Positions 1 through 5,731 of a stretch of 6,219 bases of DNA are shown piece after piece; within the stretch, counting starts at the first letter, position 1; every line of letters begins with the position of its first letter. Made by a program: the position numbers and the translations under genes. The notes below the pieces were generated by a model that was given only the letters and a program-made list of their open reading frames with translations, did not search any database and was not told where the DNA came from. This DNA is from Actinomycetes bacterium (GTDB lineage: Bacteria; Actinomycetota; Acidimicrobiia; Acidimicrobiales; Acidimicrobiaceae): positions 1 to 6,219 of the forward strand of contig JAJYGZ010000003.1 in the NCBI GenBank assembly GCA_021790495.1. The letters are read 5' to 3'.

Positions 1-564
1 CCCCGGAACAGGATCTCCGCCGATCCCAACGCACGTCGTCTGTCCTACGCCTTGTTGAGAAAGCTCATGAATGGCTTGATAAGTCAAAGTCCCCGAACGC
101 GATACGATCCCCACGGGTCCCCCTGCCAGCGCGATGGCCCCCGAAGTGATTCCGATATTGCACTTTCCAGGCGAGATGAGCCCCGGACAGTTTGGGCCCA
201 GCAGCCGAGTGCCAGGGTACTCCTCGCGAAGAACGTTGAAGAAGTAGGCCTCGTCTTTAGCCGGAATGAATTCGGTAATGCACACGACAAACGAGATGCC
301 CGCTTTGGCAGCTTCAAGTACGGCGTCGCCAGCGAATCTGGGAGGCACCGAGACAAAACTCGCCGTCGCGCCGGTGAGCGCAACCGCCTCCTCCATGGTG
401 TCGAAAATCGGTATCCCCTCGACGTCAGTCCCGCCCTTGCCCGGGGTAACCCCCGCGACCACCTGGGTTCCATAGTCTCTGTTCCTCAACCCGTGAAAGC
501 GGCCCTGGCCACCGGTCAAACCCTGCACAATGACACGGGTATTCTCATCTACGAAAATACTCAC
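1..564 (-). CDS. sucD: Succinyl-CoA ligase (ADP/GDP-forming) alpha subunit, 3' end cut off by window edge
   Basis: This subunit binds CoA and carries the phosphohistidine in the TCA-cycle step succinyl-CoA + ADP/GDP + Pi to succinate + ATP/GTP + CoA. It works in the cytosol as a complex with SucC. The first 188 residues are visible, out of about 290-300 usual for the family. The N-terminal Rossmann CoA-binding region shows GLTGGQGRFHG (residues 15-25) and VTPGKGG (39-45), with K43 at the usual conserved position. GPNCPG lies at 123-128, SRSGTLTYQ at 155-163 and GIGGDPVPG at 180-188. The active-site histidine lies past the left edge and cannot be checked. The start is GTG (564-562), 7 bases after the sucC stop, with an AAGGGAG ribosome site inside the sucC end. 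The reading VSIFVDENTRVIVQG matches the family's standard N-terminus. The GGQG form of the loop and the RFHGLRNRDYGT stretch suggest a deep-branching actinobacterium (inference). Confidence 0.96.
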   Translation of the reverse strand, partial: MSIFVDENTRVIVQGLTGGQGRFHGLRNRDYGTQVVAGVTPGKGGTDVEGIPIFDTMEEAVALTGATASFVSVPPRFAGDAVLEAAKAGISFVVCITEFIPAKDEAYFFNVLREEYPGTRLLGPNCPGLISPGKCNIGITSGAIALAGGPVGIVSRSGTLTYQAIHELSQQGVGQTTCVGIGGDPVPG

Positions 565-571
565 TACAGAT

Positions 572-1720
572 CTACGCTCCCTTTTTCACAAGTTCGACGG
601 CTCGCTTGGCGGCGCTCACCATGGTCGGCTCAACTATCAAGCGCTCCGAAACGTGCGGCGCAAGAATATCTCGCGCGACGTCGGCGTTGGTGCCGTCGAG
701 ACGAATCACGATCGGAGCCCTCAGTTCGACGCGCGAGAGGGCCTCGAGAATCCCTTTGGCCACTTCGTCGCAGCGAACTATCCCGCCGAAAATATTCACC
801 AAGACCGCTTCGACGTTATCGTCGGTATTTATCACTTCGAGAGCCGCAGACATGGTGTCAGCGCTCGCCCCCCCGCCTAGATCTAGGAAGTTCGCGGCCG
901 ATCCGCCCACTTGGTTGACAACGTCGAGGGTTGACATGGCAAGTCCCGCACCGTTCGCGATAATTCCGACAGACCCGCTTAAGCCGATGTAGTTGAGGCC
1001 TTTCTCCTTGGCGAGGCGCTCGCGGCCGTCGTATTCGACTGTCGCGGCGTATTCCGCCCATTCCGGATGGCGGTAGCTAGCGTTGTCGTCAAGAGTCACC
1101 TTGGCATCGAGCGCATGCACTTGACCGCTGGTATTCAAGATCAACGGATTGATCTCCGCAAGGTCGGCATCGCCTTCTACATAAGCTCGATATAGCTGCT
1201 CAAGCAGTACGACGACTCCTTGGCGCGCCTCAAGGTCGATTCCGGCGGCTTCAACCGCTTCGGCAAGTTCCTCGGCGGTGACACCCGCCACGGGATCTAT
1301 GTGAAGCCGAACTATCGCACCAGGATCGGTCTCAGCGACTTCTTCGATATCCACGCCCCCCTTTGCCGAAAGCATCAGGAGGTACTTCTTGGCATTGCGG
1401 TCCAAGGTGTAACTTGCGTAGTACTCTTTTTCGATGTCCGAGGAGCGCTCGACCCATACCCGCTTGACTACGTGGCCCTTGATGTCCATCCCAAGTATCG
1501 AAGTCGCGAAGGTGCGAGCCTCGCTGGAATCACTGGCGATCTTAATCCCACCCGCCTTGCCTCGGCCTCCGACCTGGACTTGGGCTTTGATGACGGCAGG
1601 GAAGCCAACGGCTTCAGCCTGGCGCACCGCCTCGTCCACGGTATCGGCAACGCCTCCAGGTGAAGTTGGTATGCCATAACGGGCAAAAAACTGCTTGCCC
1701 TGGTACTCAAAAAGATCCAC
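572..1720 (-). CDS. sucC: Succinyl-CoA ligase (ADP/GDP-forming) beta subunit
   Basis: This is the nucleotide-binding subunit of succinyl-CoA synthetase, the partner of SucD in the TCA cycle. It has 382 residues, close to the usual 385-400, and appears complete. The N-terminal ATP-grasp domain starts MDLFEYQGKQFFARYGIP and contains the nucleotide-binding segment IKAQVQVGGRGKAGG (44-58). EKEYYASYTLDR lies at 97-108 and the metal-site region LAEINPL at 187-193, followed by DAKVTLDDNA (205-214). The C-terminal ligase domain has NGAGLAMSTLD (256-266), NFLDLGGGAS (277-286) and VNIFGGIVRCD (308-318), all conserved in this family. The start is GTG, chosen because AAGGAG lies 9 bases upstream and the protein begins exactly where the family begins. 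It is 53 bases downstream of the B12-binding gene and 7 bases before sucD, so the three genes very probably form one operon. Nucleotide preference (ADP or GDP) cannot be read from the sequence by eye. Confidence 0.98.
   Translation of the reverse strand: MDLFEYQGKQFFARYGIPTSPGGVADTVDEAVRQAEAVGFPAVIKAQVQVGGRGKAGGIKIASDSSEARTFATSILGMDIKGHVVKRVWVERSSDIEKEYYASYTLDRNAKKYLLMLSAKGGVDIEEVAETDPGAIVRLHIDPVAGVTAEELAEAVEAAGIDLEARQGVVVLLEQLYRAYVEGDADLAEINPLILNTSGQVHALDAKVTLDDNASYRHPEWAEYAATVEYDGRERLAKEKGLNYIGLSGSVGIIANGAGLAMSTLDVVNQVGGSAANFLDLGGGASADTMSAALEVINTDDNVEAVLVNIFGGIVRCDEVAKGILEALSRVELRAPIVIRLDGTNADVARDILAPHVSERLIVEPTMVSAAKRAVELVKKGA
577..583 (-). promoter_or_regulatory. Ribosome binding site of sucD inside the sucC 3' end
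   Basis: AAGGGAG on the minus strand encodes the last lysine codons and the glycine of SucC. It lies 12 bases before the GTG of sucD. The spacing is longer than ideal. Because the site is within sucC and the stop-start gap is only 7 bases, translation of sucD is probably coupled to that of sucC (inference). Confidence 0.55.
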
Positions 1721-1729
1721 TTGGGATTG

Positions 1730-1735
1730 CTCCTT
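1730..1735 (-). promoter_or_regulatory. Ribosome binding site of sucC
   Basis: AAGGAG on the minus strand is followed by 9 bases and then GTG. This is the strongest Shine-Dalgarno match in the window and it fixes the GTG start of sucC. Confidence 0.8.
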
Positions 1736-1764
1736 ACACTTGGTCTGTGTGTTGCTCGGGCTAT

Positions 1765-1774
1765 AGGTGCACCT
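1765..1774 (-). promoter_or_regulatory. Perfect 10-base palindrome between the B12-subunit gene and sucC
   Basis: AGGTGCACCT reads the same on both strands. It overlaps the last base of the upstream gene's stop codon and lies about 45 bases before the sucC start. It is flanked by TATA-like bases on both sides (minus strand TATA before, ATAG after). It could be a small operator or a processing site, or chance. No matching second copy was seen in the window. Confidence 0.2.
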
Positions 1775-2193
1775 TATATGGTGGCGAGGCCCTGTTCGCG
1801 CTGATCAAGCGCCTTTTCCAGCCACGACGAGATAGCCGGTAACGATGAACCCGGTGTGAACACTGCGCCCACGCCAAGTTCCATCAGCGGTGCGATGTCA
1901 TCTTCGGGAATGATCCCGCCGACAATGACCAATACGTCTTCCATATGGACTTTCTCAAGTTCGGCGAGAATTCGCGGGACAAGGGTCATATGCGCACCGC
2001 TCAACAAAGATAACCCCACCGCGTCAGCGTCTTCTTGGACTACTGCTGCCACGACTTGTTCTGGAGTTTGGTGCAACCCGGTATAAATAACTTCGAACCC
2101 AGCGTCGCGAAGTGCCCGAGCAATTACCTTTGCCCCGCGGTCATGCCCGTCTAGGCCCGGCTTTGCTACAACTACACGATATGGACGTTCCAC
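1774..2193 (-). CDS. Free-standing cobalamin (B12)-binding subunit of an acyl-CoA mutase (methylmalonyl-/isobutyryl-CoA mutase small subunit type)
   Basis: This is a single B12-binding domain that normally pairs with a separate large catalytic subunit to form an adenosylcobalamin-dependent acyl-CoA mutase. With the start used here it has 139 residues, close to the roughly 136 I recall for IcmB. The base-off B12 signature is present: DGHDRG at 15-20 (D15-x-H17-x-x-G20, with H17 the expected lower cobalt ligand), SLLSGAH at 62-68 and GGIIPEDD at 92-99. TGLHQTPEQ (38-46) and FTPG (112-115) are also typical. The GTG at 2193 gives MERPYRVVVAKPGLDGHDRG, which matches the usual N-terminus, but it has no clear ribosome site. 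Longer TTG starts at 2223, 2214 or 2202 are possible; a stop codon lies just before 2223. The gene leads the sucC-sucD operon, which fits a mutase that makes succinyl-CoA. Whether the substrate is methylmalonyl-, isobutyryl- or 2-hydroxyisobutyryl-CoA depends on a large subunit outside the window. Confidence 0.92.
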   Translation of the reverse strand: MERPYRVVVAKPGLDGHDRGAKVIARALRDAGFEVIYTGLHQTPEQVVAAVVQEDADAVGLSLLSGAHMTLVPRILAELEKVHMEDVLVIVGGIIPEDDIAPLMELGVGAVFTPGSSLPAISSWLEKALDQREQGLATI

Positions 2194-2462
2194 AAGGATC
2201 AATTTTAGGCACAATCCGAGCAATTATCCTAAACACCCAGCTAGAAGTACCAAGGTAAGCCGCTCTAACCGCGCCTCCCACTCGCGCTTCCAATCCCCAC
2301 AAGCAGGTCGCCTATATCGGCATACCTCCATTATGTAACGGACGCATCGCCAACGCTCCAGCGCCGGGGCTGCCAGCGCCCCGATCACTTCGGGCTACAC
2401 CAGCCGGCCTGTAACGATTATCGCTCAATCCGCCAACCGTCGCGAACAAAGACATCGAAGCC
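2194..2462. other. Divergent intergenic region with promoters for the B12/suc operon and the DUF885 gene
   Basis: Both flanking genes are read away from this stretch, so it should hold two promoters. On the minus strand CATAAT (2330-2335) resembles a -10 box, but I find no good -35 at normal spacing. The plus side has only weak candidates around GATTAT near 2416-2421. The direct repeat CCAGCGCC occurs at 2358-2365 and 2373-2380, one 15-base period apart. CGGGGC (2365-2370) can pair with GCCCCG (2378-2383) across a 7-base loop. I found no B12 riboswitch box. A minus-strand frame of 35 codons (2331-2224) is open but resembles nothing I know. Confidence 0.5.
2358..2383. repeat. Short direct repeat and overlapping hairpin in the divergent promoter region
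   Basis: CCAGCGCC appears twice with a period of 15 bases, and an overlapping 6-base-pair stem CGGGGC/GCCCCG encloses TGCCAGC. There is no T-run, so it is not a terminator. It lies about 80-105 bases before the DUF885 start and about 165-190 bases before the B12-subunit start. That position suits an operator (inference), but the sequence is GC-rich enough for chance. Confidence 0.25.
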
Positions 2463-4139
2463 ATGAACAAGCAAAGTTCGTCAATTAATCAAATCGCGGA
2501 TGACTACCTGGCTAAGGTCGTCGCGCTTGATCCGGTCATGGCTACATACCTGGGTATCGACGGACACAACGATAGTTTCGGAAACTACGGGCCCGATGGA
2601 TGCCAAGAATCCAACGAACTCGTCGTAGCGACTCTGGGGCGAATTGAGGGGTCTGTCGCTGCGGATCGCAATGAATCGATCGCCTCAACCGCGATGTCCG
2701 AACGGCTCGAACTAGAAGCAGATCGCTTCGCGGCGGGCGAATGGAAACGATCGCTCAACGTCATCGCCAGCCCGCTCCAGGAAATCCGCCAGGTCTTTGA
2801 CTTAATGCCTGCTGACTCCGAACAAGACTGGCGCGATATTTCCCAAAGGCTCTCAAAGGTCCCAGCCGCGTTGGCTGGATATCGCGAGAGTCTCAGCGTC
2901 GGTCTAGGCGAATCACAGGGCGTATCGGCACGTCAAGCTCTAAAGTGCGCGGCCCAAGCGTCCGCGTACGCGGGAGCAAGCGGTACCCCCGGCTTTTTTG
3001 GGTCGCTGGCTGCCAATTACCGCGGCACAAATTCGCCTCTCGCGGCCGAGTTGATTAGAAACTCTCAATCCGCCGCGCTCGCGTATCGGGATTTCGCCGA
3101 GTACCTACAAGACGACTACGCACCCAAGACCCGAGCCAGCGACTTCATCGGCGCCGATCGCTGGCAACTGATGTGCCGGACCTTCAACGGCACCGAAGTG
3201 GACGCGGCCGAAACCTATAGCTGGGGATGGGAGGAGATGGCGCGAATCGAGAACGAGATGGCCCTTTGCGCCCGAGAGATCTCTTCCTCGAAATCCCTTG
3301 AAGAAGTCTTGCGGGACCTGGACGATATGGAAGGCTACGTCATTGAAGGCCAAGATAATTTCCGCGCCTGGAACCAGGAGCTGCTCGATTCAACCATGGA
3401 CGCTCTCTCGGGTTCGCACTTTGACGTTTCAGAACCGGTTCGCCGTATCGAAGCGATGATAGCCCCGCCAGGTGGCGCCGCCGCGATGTATTACACTCCT
3501 CCGACAGTCGACTTCTCTCGACCGGGACGAACTTGGTATCCCACCATGGGCAGAACCAAATTTCCTCTTTGGACCGAGGTCTCTACCGCATACCACGAAG
3601 GGGTCCCTGGGCACCACATGCAAGTCGCGCAAATTTACTACCTCGGCGATCGTCTGAATTCATTCCAGAGGCTTCTCGGGAGCATCTCCGGATACCTTGA
3701 GGGCTGGGCCCTTTACGCCGAGCGCCTCATGGCCGAACTCGGCTTCTTGGCCGATCCGATCTACCGTCTCGGGATGCTCGCAGCGCAAGCTCTGCGCGCG
3801 GCGCGCGTCGTCGTCGATATCGGACTTCATCACCAATACTCAATCCCGGCCCGGCAACGCAAACTTCCGGCGGAAATTTGGACCCCTGAGTTGGCCGTAG
3901 GATTGATGCACTCAATAAGCGGCCGCGAAATAGCATTCGCGCAAAGCGAGGTTGACCGATACCTTGGCTGGCCTGCCCAGGCTACGAGTTACAAGATCGG
4001 TGAGCGTATTTGGCTTGAGACCCGGGAGGCCGCGAAGGCTGCGCAAGGTGCGGATTTTTCCCTAAAGCGCTTCCACCAGGATGGCTTCAACTTGGGATTT
4101 GTCGGATTGGGGCAACTCCGGGAAGAACTCGGGCGCTGA
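2463..4139 (+). CDS. DUF885 family protein, putative metallopeptidase
   Basis: This is a 558-residue protein of the DUF885 family (PF05960), whose members look like zinc peptidases but mostly lack a known substrate. The family hallmark HEGVPGHH is at residues 378-385, offering H378, H384 and H385 as likely metal ligands and E379 as a likely catalytic residue. EGWALYAERL (413-422) is the second conserved block, where a glutamate could complete the site (inference). The C-terminal block EVDRYLGWPAQATSYKIGE (496-514) and the end FSLKRFHQDGF (532-542) are also typical. The N-terminus (DDYLAKVVALDPVMATYLGIDG, 13-34) is helical family sequence with no signal peptide or lipobox, so the protein should be cytosolic, whereas many relatives are secreted or lipoproteins. 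The length is normal. The ATG start fits the family N-terminus, although the ribosome site before it is weak. It is read away from the suc operon and probably has its own promoter. Confidence 0.93.
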   Translation: MNKQSSSINQIADDYLAKVVALDPVMATYLGIDGHNDSFGNYGPDGCQESNELVVATLGRIEGSVAADRNESIASTAMSERLELEADRFAAGEWKRSLNVIASPLQEIRQVFDLMPADSEQDWRDISQRLSKVPAALAGYRESLSVGLGESQGVSARQALKCAAQASAYAGASGTPGFFGSLAANYRGTNSPLAAELIRNSQSAALAYRDFAEYLQDDYAPKTRASDFIGADRWQLMCRTFNGTEVDAAETYSWGWEEMARIENEMALCAREISSSKSLEEVLRDLDDMEGYVIEGQDNFRAWNQELLDSTMDALSGSHFDVSEPVRRIEAMIAPPGGAAAMYYTPPTVDFSRPGRTWYPTMGRTKFPLWTEVSTAYHEGVPGHHMQVAQIYYLGDRLNSFQRLLGSISGYLEGWALYAERLMAELGFLADPIYRLGMLAAQALRAARVVVDIGLHHQYSIPARQRKLPAEIWTPELAVGLMHSISGREIAFAQSEVDRYLGWPAQATSYKIGERIWLETREAAKAAQGADFSLKRFHQDGFNLGFVGLGQLREELGR

Positions 4140-4160
4140 AGCGCCGCACCGCTTGTTTTC
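4132..4160 (+). terminator. Weak terminator-like hairpin at the DUF885 stop codon
   Basis: GGCGC (4132-4136) pairs with GCGCC (4141-4145) across a TGAA tetraloop that holds the stop codon. A mixed tail with TTGTTTTC follows after several other bases. The stem is only 5 base pairs and the T-run is short and late, so it may not stop transcription efficiently. Confidence 0.3.
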
Positions 4161-4270
4161 ATCGCTTGTCCGACTCGAACTCTCAGCTCGACACTGCGGC
4201 CCCAGCCCACTATTTCCAAGGCCTGGCGCTGGAACTCGAATTCATATAGGCTTAGGTCATGTTCGGCAAT

Positions 4271-4315
4271 AACCAGGCTTTTAGCAATAATGTGCAAAGG
4301 ATAAGCCCATTGGTT
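4271..4315 (+). ncRNA. Candidate stem-loop, 10 base pairs with a 3-base bulge
   Basis: AACCAGGCTT (4271-4280) pairs with AAGCC (4303-4307) and, after a bulged CAT (4308-4310), with TGGTT (4311-4315). The loop of 22 bases is A-rich. It is the first of five consecutive stems before the MFS gene. Its status as RNA is inferred from pairing only. Confidence 0.3.
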
Positions 4316-4333
4316 CCTGCCCGGGCGCCGCAC

Positions 4334-4376
4334 TTGGGGTAAGAGAGTCAACCTCTTTTCGTCACCAAAACCCCAA
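4334..4376 (+). ncRNA. Candidate two-part stem-loop upstream of the MFS gene
   Basis: TTGGGGT (4334-4340) pairs with ACCCCAA (4370-4376). Directly inside, AAGAG (4341-4345) pairs with CTCTT (4353-4357) around the loop AGTCAAC. This leaves a one-sided 12-base bulge (4358-4369) between the two helices. The coaxial 7+5 pairing with a one-sided bulge is more elaborate than a simple operator. No known riboswitch class was recognised. Confidence 0.3.
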
Positions 4377-4390
4377 ATGAGCTAATTCCT

Positions 4391-4411
4391 GGGCGCATTC
4401 GAATGGTGCCC
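4391..4411 (+). repeat. Stem-loop GGGC...GCCC with inner palindrome CATTCGAATG
   Basis: GGGC (4391-4394) pairs with GCCC (4408-4411), continued by a G-T pair and, after one bulged G, by CAT/ATG around TCGA. The inner 10 bases (4396-4405) are a perfect palindrome, which also allows reading it as a protein-binding site. Confidence 0.3.
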
Positions 4412-4417
4412 GAGGTC

Positions 4418-4438
4418 TTGGCGCACCAGCCGCGCCAA
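4418..4438 (+). repeat. Perfect 7-base inverted repeat before the MFS gene
   Basis: TTGGCGC (4418-4424) and GCGCCAA (4432-4438) are perfect inverted copies separated by ACCAGCC. There is no T-run, so a terminator is unlikely. It lies 61 bases before the MFS start, where an operator for a repressor of an exporter gene would fit, and no regulator gene is adjacent. It could equally be a leader hairpin. Confidence 0.4.
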
Positions 4439-4449
4439 ACAAATAATCA

Positions 4450-4463
4450 GCGCCCCAGGGCGC
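4450..4463 (+). repeat. Short GC stem-loop 36 bases before the MFS start
   Basis: GCGCC (4450-4454) pairs with GGCGC (4459-4463) across CCAG. It is small, and such stems are common in GC-rich DNA. It is listed because it continues the row of stems that starts at 4271. Confidence 0.2.
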
Positions 4464-4499
4464 GCCGCCACTTCATACGAAGTCGAATTCAGATCGATC

Positions 4500-5720
4500 A
4501 TGTCAAAAAAAGCGCACATCTTCAGCGACCCCACGGCCCGAGCATTTCTGGGCGCTCAGGCGTTCTCGTATTCCGCTTCTGCCGCGGTGCCGATCATACT
4601 CTCGTTCGCGCTTCTGGACACCCATCACTCGGCCGTTCAAGTGGGAGAGGTACTCGCCGCCACCGATCTTCCCTTTGTGCTGCTACTGCTGGTAGGAGGG
4701 ACGATCGCAGATCGATTTTCTCGAAAAGTCGTGGCTATCGTCTCAGAGCTCGTCCGAGGTCTTGCCCTGATCGCGATGGCAATCTTGGTGACCCATCCCA
4801 ACTTCTCGGTCTTGGAAATCGGGTCTGCGGGCGCAGTCTGGGGCACGGCGCGAGCCTTCTTTGCCCCGACGTTGATGGGCATGACACCGGAGATCTTCGC
4901 CGAAGACGCGCTCATGCCCGCAAATAGCTTTCGCGAAGGGGCCCGTGCGGTCGGCAATCTCGCCGGACCGGCATTGGGAGGAGTTGTTTTTGCCTTCGCC
5001 GGACCCGCGGTGGCATTTGGACTCTTCGCCGCGTTATATCTGGCTTCGGCGATGTGGCTTATGCGCATGCGCATCGTGCAGACGAAAGAACTCGTCACCG
5101 CGTCGTTTCTCCGCGATCTCAAGACAGGATTCAACGAGGTGCGCTCGCGGCCGTGGTGCTGGATCACCATAGTGGTCTACTCCTTCATGCACCTCTTGGC
5201 ATTCGGGCCCATGGTGGTGCTCGGCCCCGTAATTGCCAAAGCGCACCTTGGCGGAGCGGCCGTTTGGGGGGCGATCGTGGCGTGCGAGGGTGTGGGAGGA
5301 ATAATCGGAGCAGTCGTAGCATCCAGAGTGCGGCTGCGTCGGCCGGTCTGGACCTCGAGCGTCATCGTCATGGGTGGCGCGCCAGCGTTTTTTCTAATTG
5401 GACTCAAGAGTCCGGCTATCCTGATCGCACTTTCGATCGTCGTTCTGGGATTCGGTTTCGCGTTTATCACCGTAAACTGGGACACAGCGATACAAAGTCA
5501 ATTTCCGATCGAGTCGCTTTCAAGGGTTTCGGCGTATGACATCTTCGGCTCCGTGGCGCTGTATCCCTTCGGACAGGTGCTGGGGGGCCTCGCCACCCGA
5601 GTCATATCGCCCAATGCTGCGCTTATTCTGAGCGGCGGCACTCTTATTGCGCTGTCGGCGATATTACTCGGGTCAAGATCGATCTACGGGCTCACCAACT
5701 CGACCACCCGCGATACCTGA
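4500..5720 (+). CDS. Major facilitator superfamily exporter (EntS / MFS_3-like)
   Basis: This is a 406-residue, mostly hydrophobic inner-membrane protein with a pattern consistent with 12 transmembrane helices, the usual layout and length for MFS drug or metabolite exporters. The MFS signature between helices 2 and 3 is clear: GGTIADRFSRK at 66-76. Helices can be placed at roughly 16-38, 46-70, 78-98, 103-125, 150-187 (two), 220-243, 254-275, 284-302, 306-328, 345-366 and 372-391. A charged central loop lies around 188-218 (RMRIVQTKELVT...LRDLKTGFNEVRSRP). MFS_3 members include the siderophore exporter EntS and macrolide pumps, but the substrate here cannot be read from the sequence. The ATG at 4500 is the first start codon in its frame after the stop near 4383, and it has no strong ribosome site. 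The gene follows 360 bases of structured non-coding DNA, has no regulator beside it, and converges on the helicase gene with 6 bases between the stops. Confidence 0.92.
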   Translation: MSKKAHIFSDPTARAFLGAQAFSYSASAAVPIILSFALLDTHHSAVQVGEVLAATDLPFVLLLLVGGTIADRFSRKVVAIVSELVRGLALIAMAILVTHPNFSVLEIGSAGAVWGTARAFFAPTLMGMTPEIFAEDALMPANSFREGARAVGNLAGPALGGVVFAFAGPAVAFGLFAALYLASAMWLMRMRIVQTKELVTASFLRDLKTGFNEVRSRPWCWITIVVYSFMHLLAFGPMVVLGPVIAKAHLGGAAVWGAIVACEGVGGIIGAVVASRVRLRRPVWTSSVIVMGGAPAFFLIGLKSPAILIALSIVVLGFGFAFITVNWDTAIQSQFPIESLSRVSAYDIFGSVALYPFGQVLGGLATRVISPNAALILSGGTLIALSAILLGSRSIYGLTNSTTRDT

Positions 5721-5731
5721 GATCCTTCAGG
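5716..5731. terminator. Small symmetric hairpin made of the two convergent stop codons
   Basis: CCTGA (5716-5720) pairs with TCAGG (5727-5731), extended by a G-T pair around ATCC. The arms contain the TGA of the MFS gene and, on the other strand, the TGA of the helicase gene. The stem is short and has no T-run on either side, so it is a weak candidate for a bidirectional terminator. Confidence 0.25.

Larger units (their letters stand above)
4140..4499. other. Gene-free 360-base stretch between the DUF885 and MFS genes
   Basis: I see no convincing gene here on either strand. The open frames that cross it are arginine-rich or overlap the neighbouring genes antisense. What it does hold is a run of inverted repeats: TTCCA/TGGAA at 4214-4234, then stems at 4271-4315, 4334-4376, 4391-4411, 4418-4438 and 4450-4463. 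AATAAT (4286-4291) resembles a -10 box, without a good -35. The stretch probably carries the promoter and the 5' untranslated part of the MFS gene. There is no tRNA; the TTCGAAT at 4398-4404 lacks a matching arm. Confidence 0.6.

Noticed and set aside
52..918. A long plus-strand open frame of 288 codons across sucD and sucC
   Set aside because: It is arginine- and serine-rich, resembles no family, and lies antisense to sucD and sucC, whose protein sequences are unmistakable.
2224..2331. A 35-codon minus-strand frame ending just before the B12-subunit frame
   Set aside because: It is short and unlike any leader peptide I know. It is in the same frame as the B12 gene and is separated only by a stop, which is expected by chance.
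2334..2416. TGTAACG repeated at 2334-2340 and 2410-2416
   Set aside because: A 7-base match twice within about 80 bases, without symmetry or useful spacing, is close to chance expectation.
2194..2462. Possible B12 riboswitch before the B12-binding subunit gene
   Set aside because: I found no B12 box or multi-arm junction on the minus strand, and the gene uses B12 rather than making or importing it.
3989..4351. A minus-strand open frame of 120 codons reaching into the gene-free stretch
   Set aside because: Its C-terminal half is antisense to the conserved DUF885 end. The other half resembles nothing I know, and no ribosome site precedes it.
4391..4411. Possible tRNA T-arm because of TTCGAAT at 4398-4404
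   Set aside because: The flanking bases do not form a proper 5-pair T-stem, and no matching acceptor, D-arm or anticodon arm is found nearby.
4403..4927. A plus-strand open frame of 174 codons beginning before the MFS gene
   Set aside because: Its arginine-rich product is the typical out-of-frame shadow of the MFS gene, and it has no recognisable domain.
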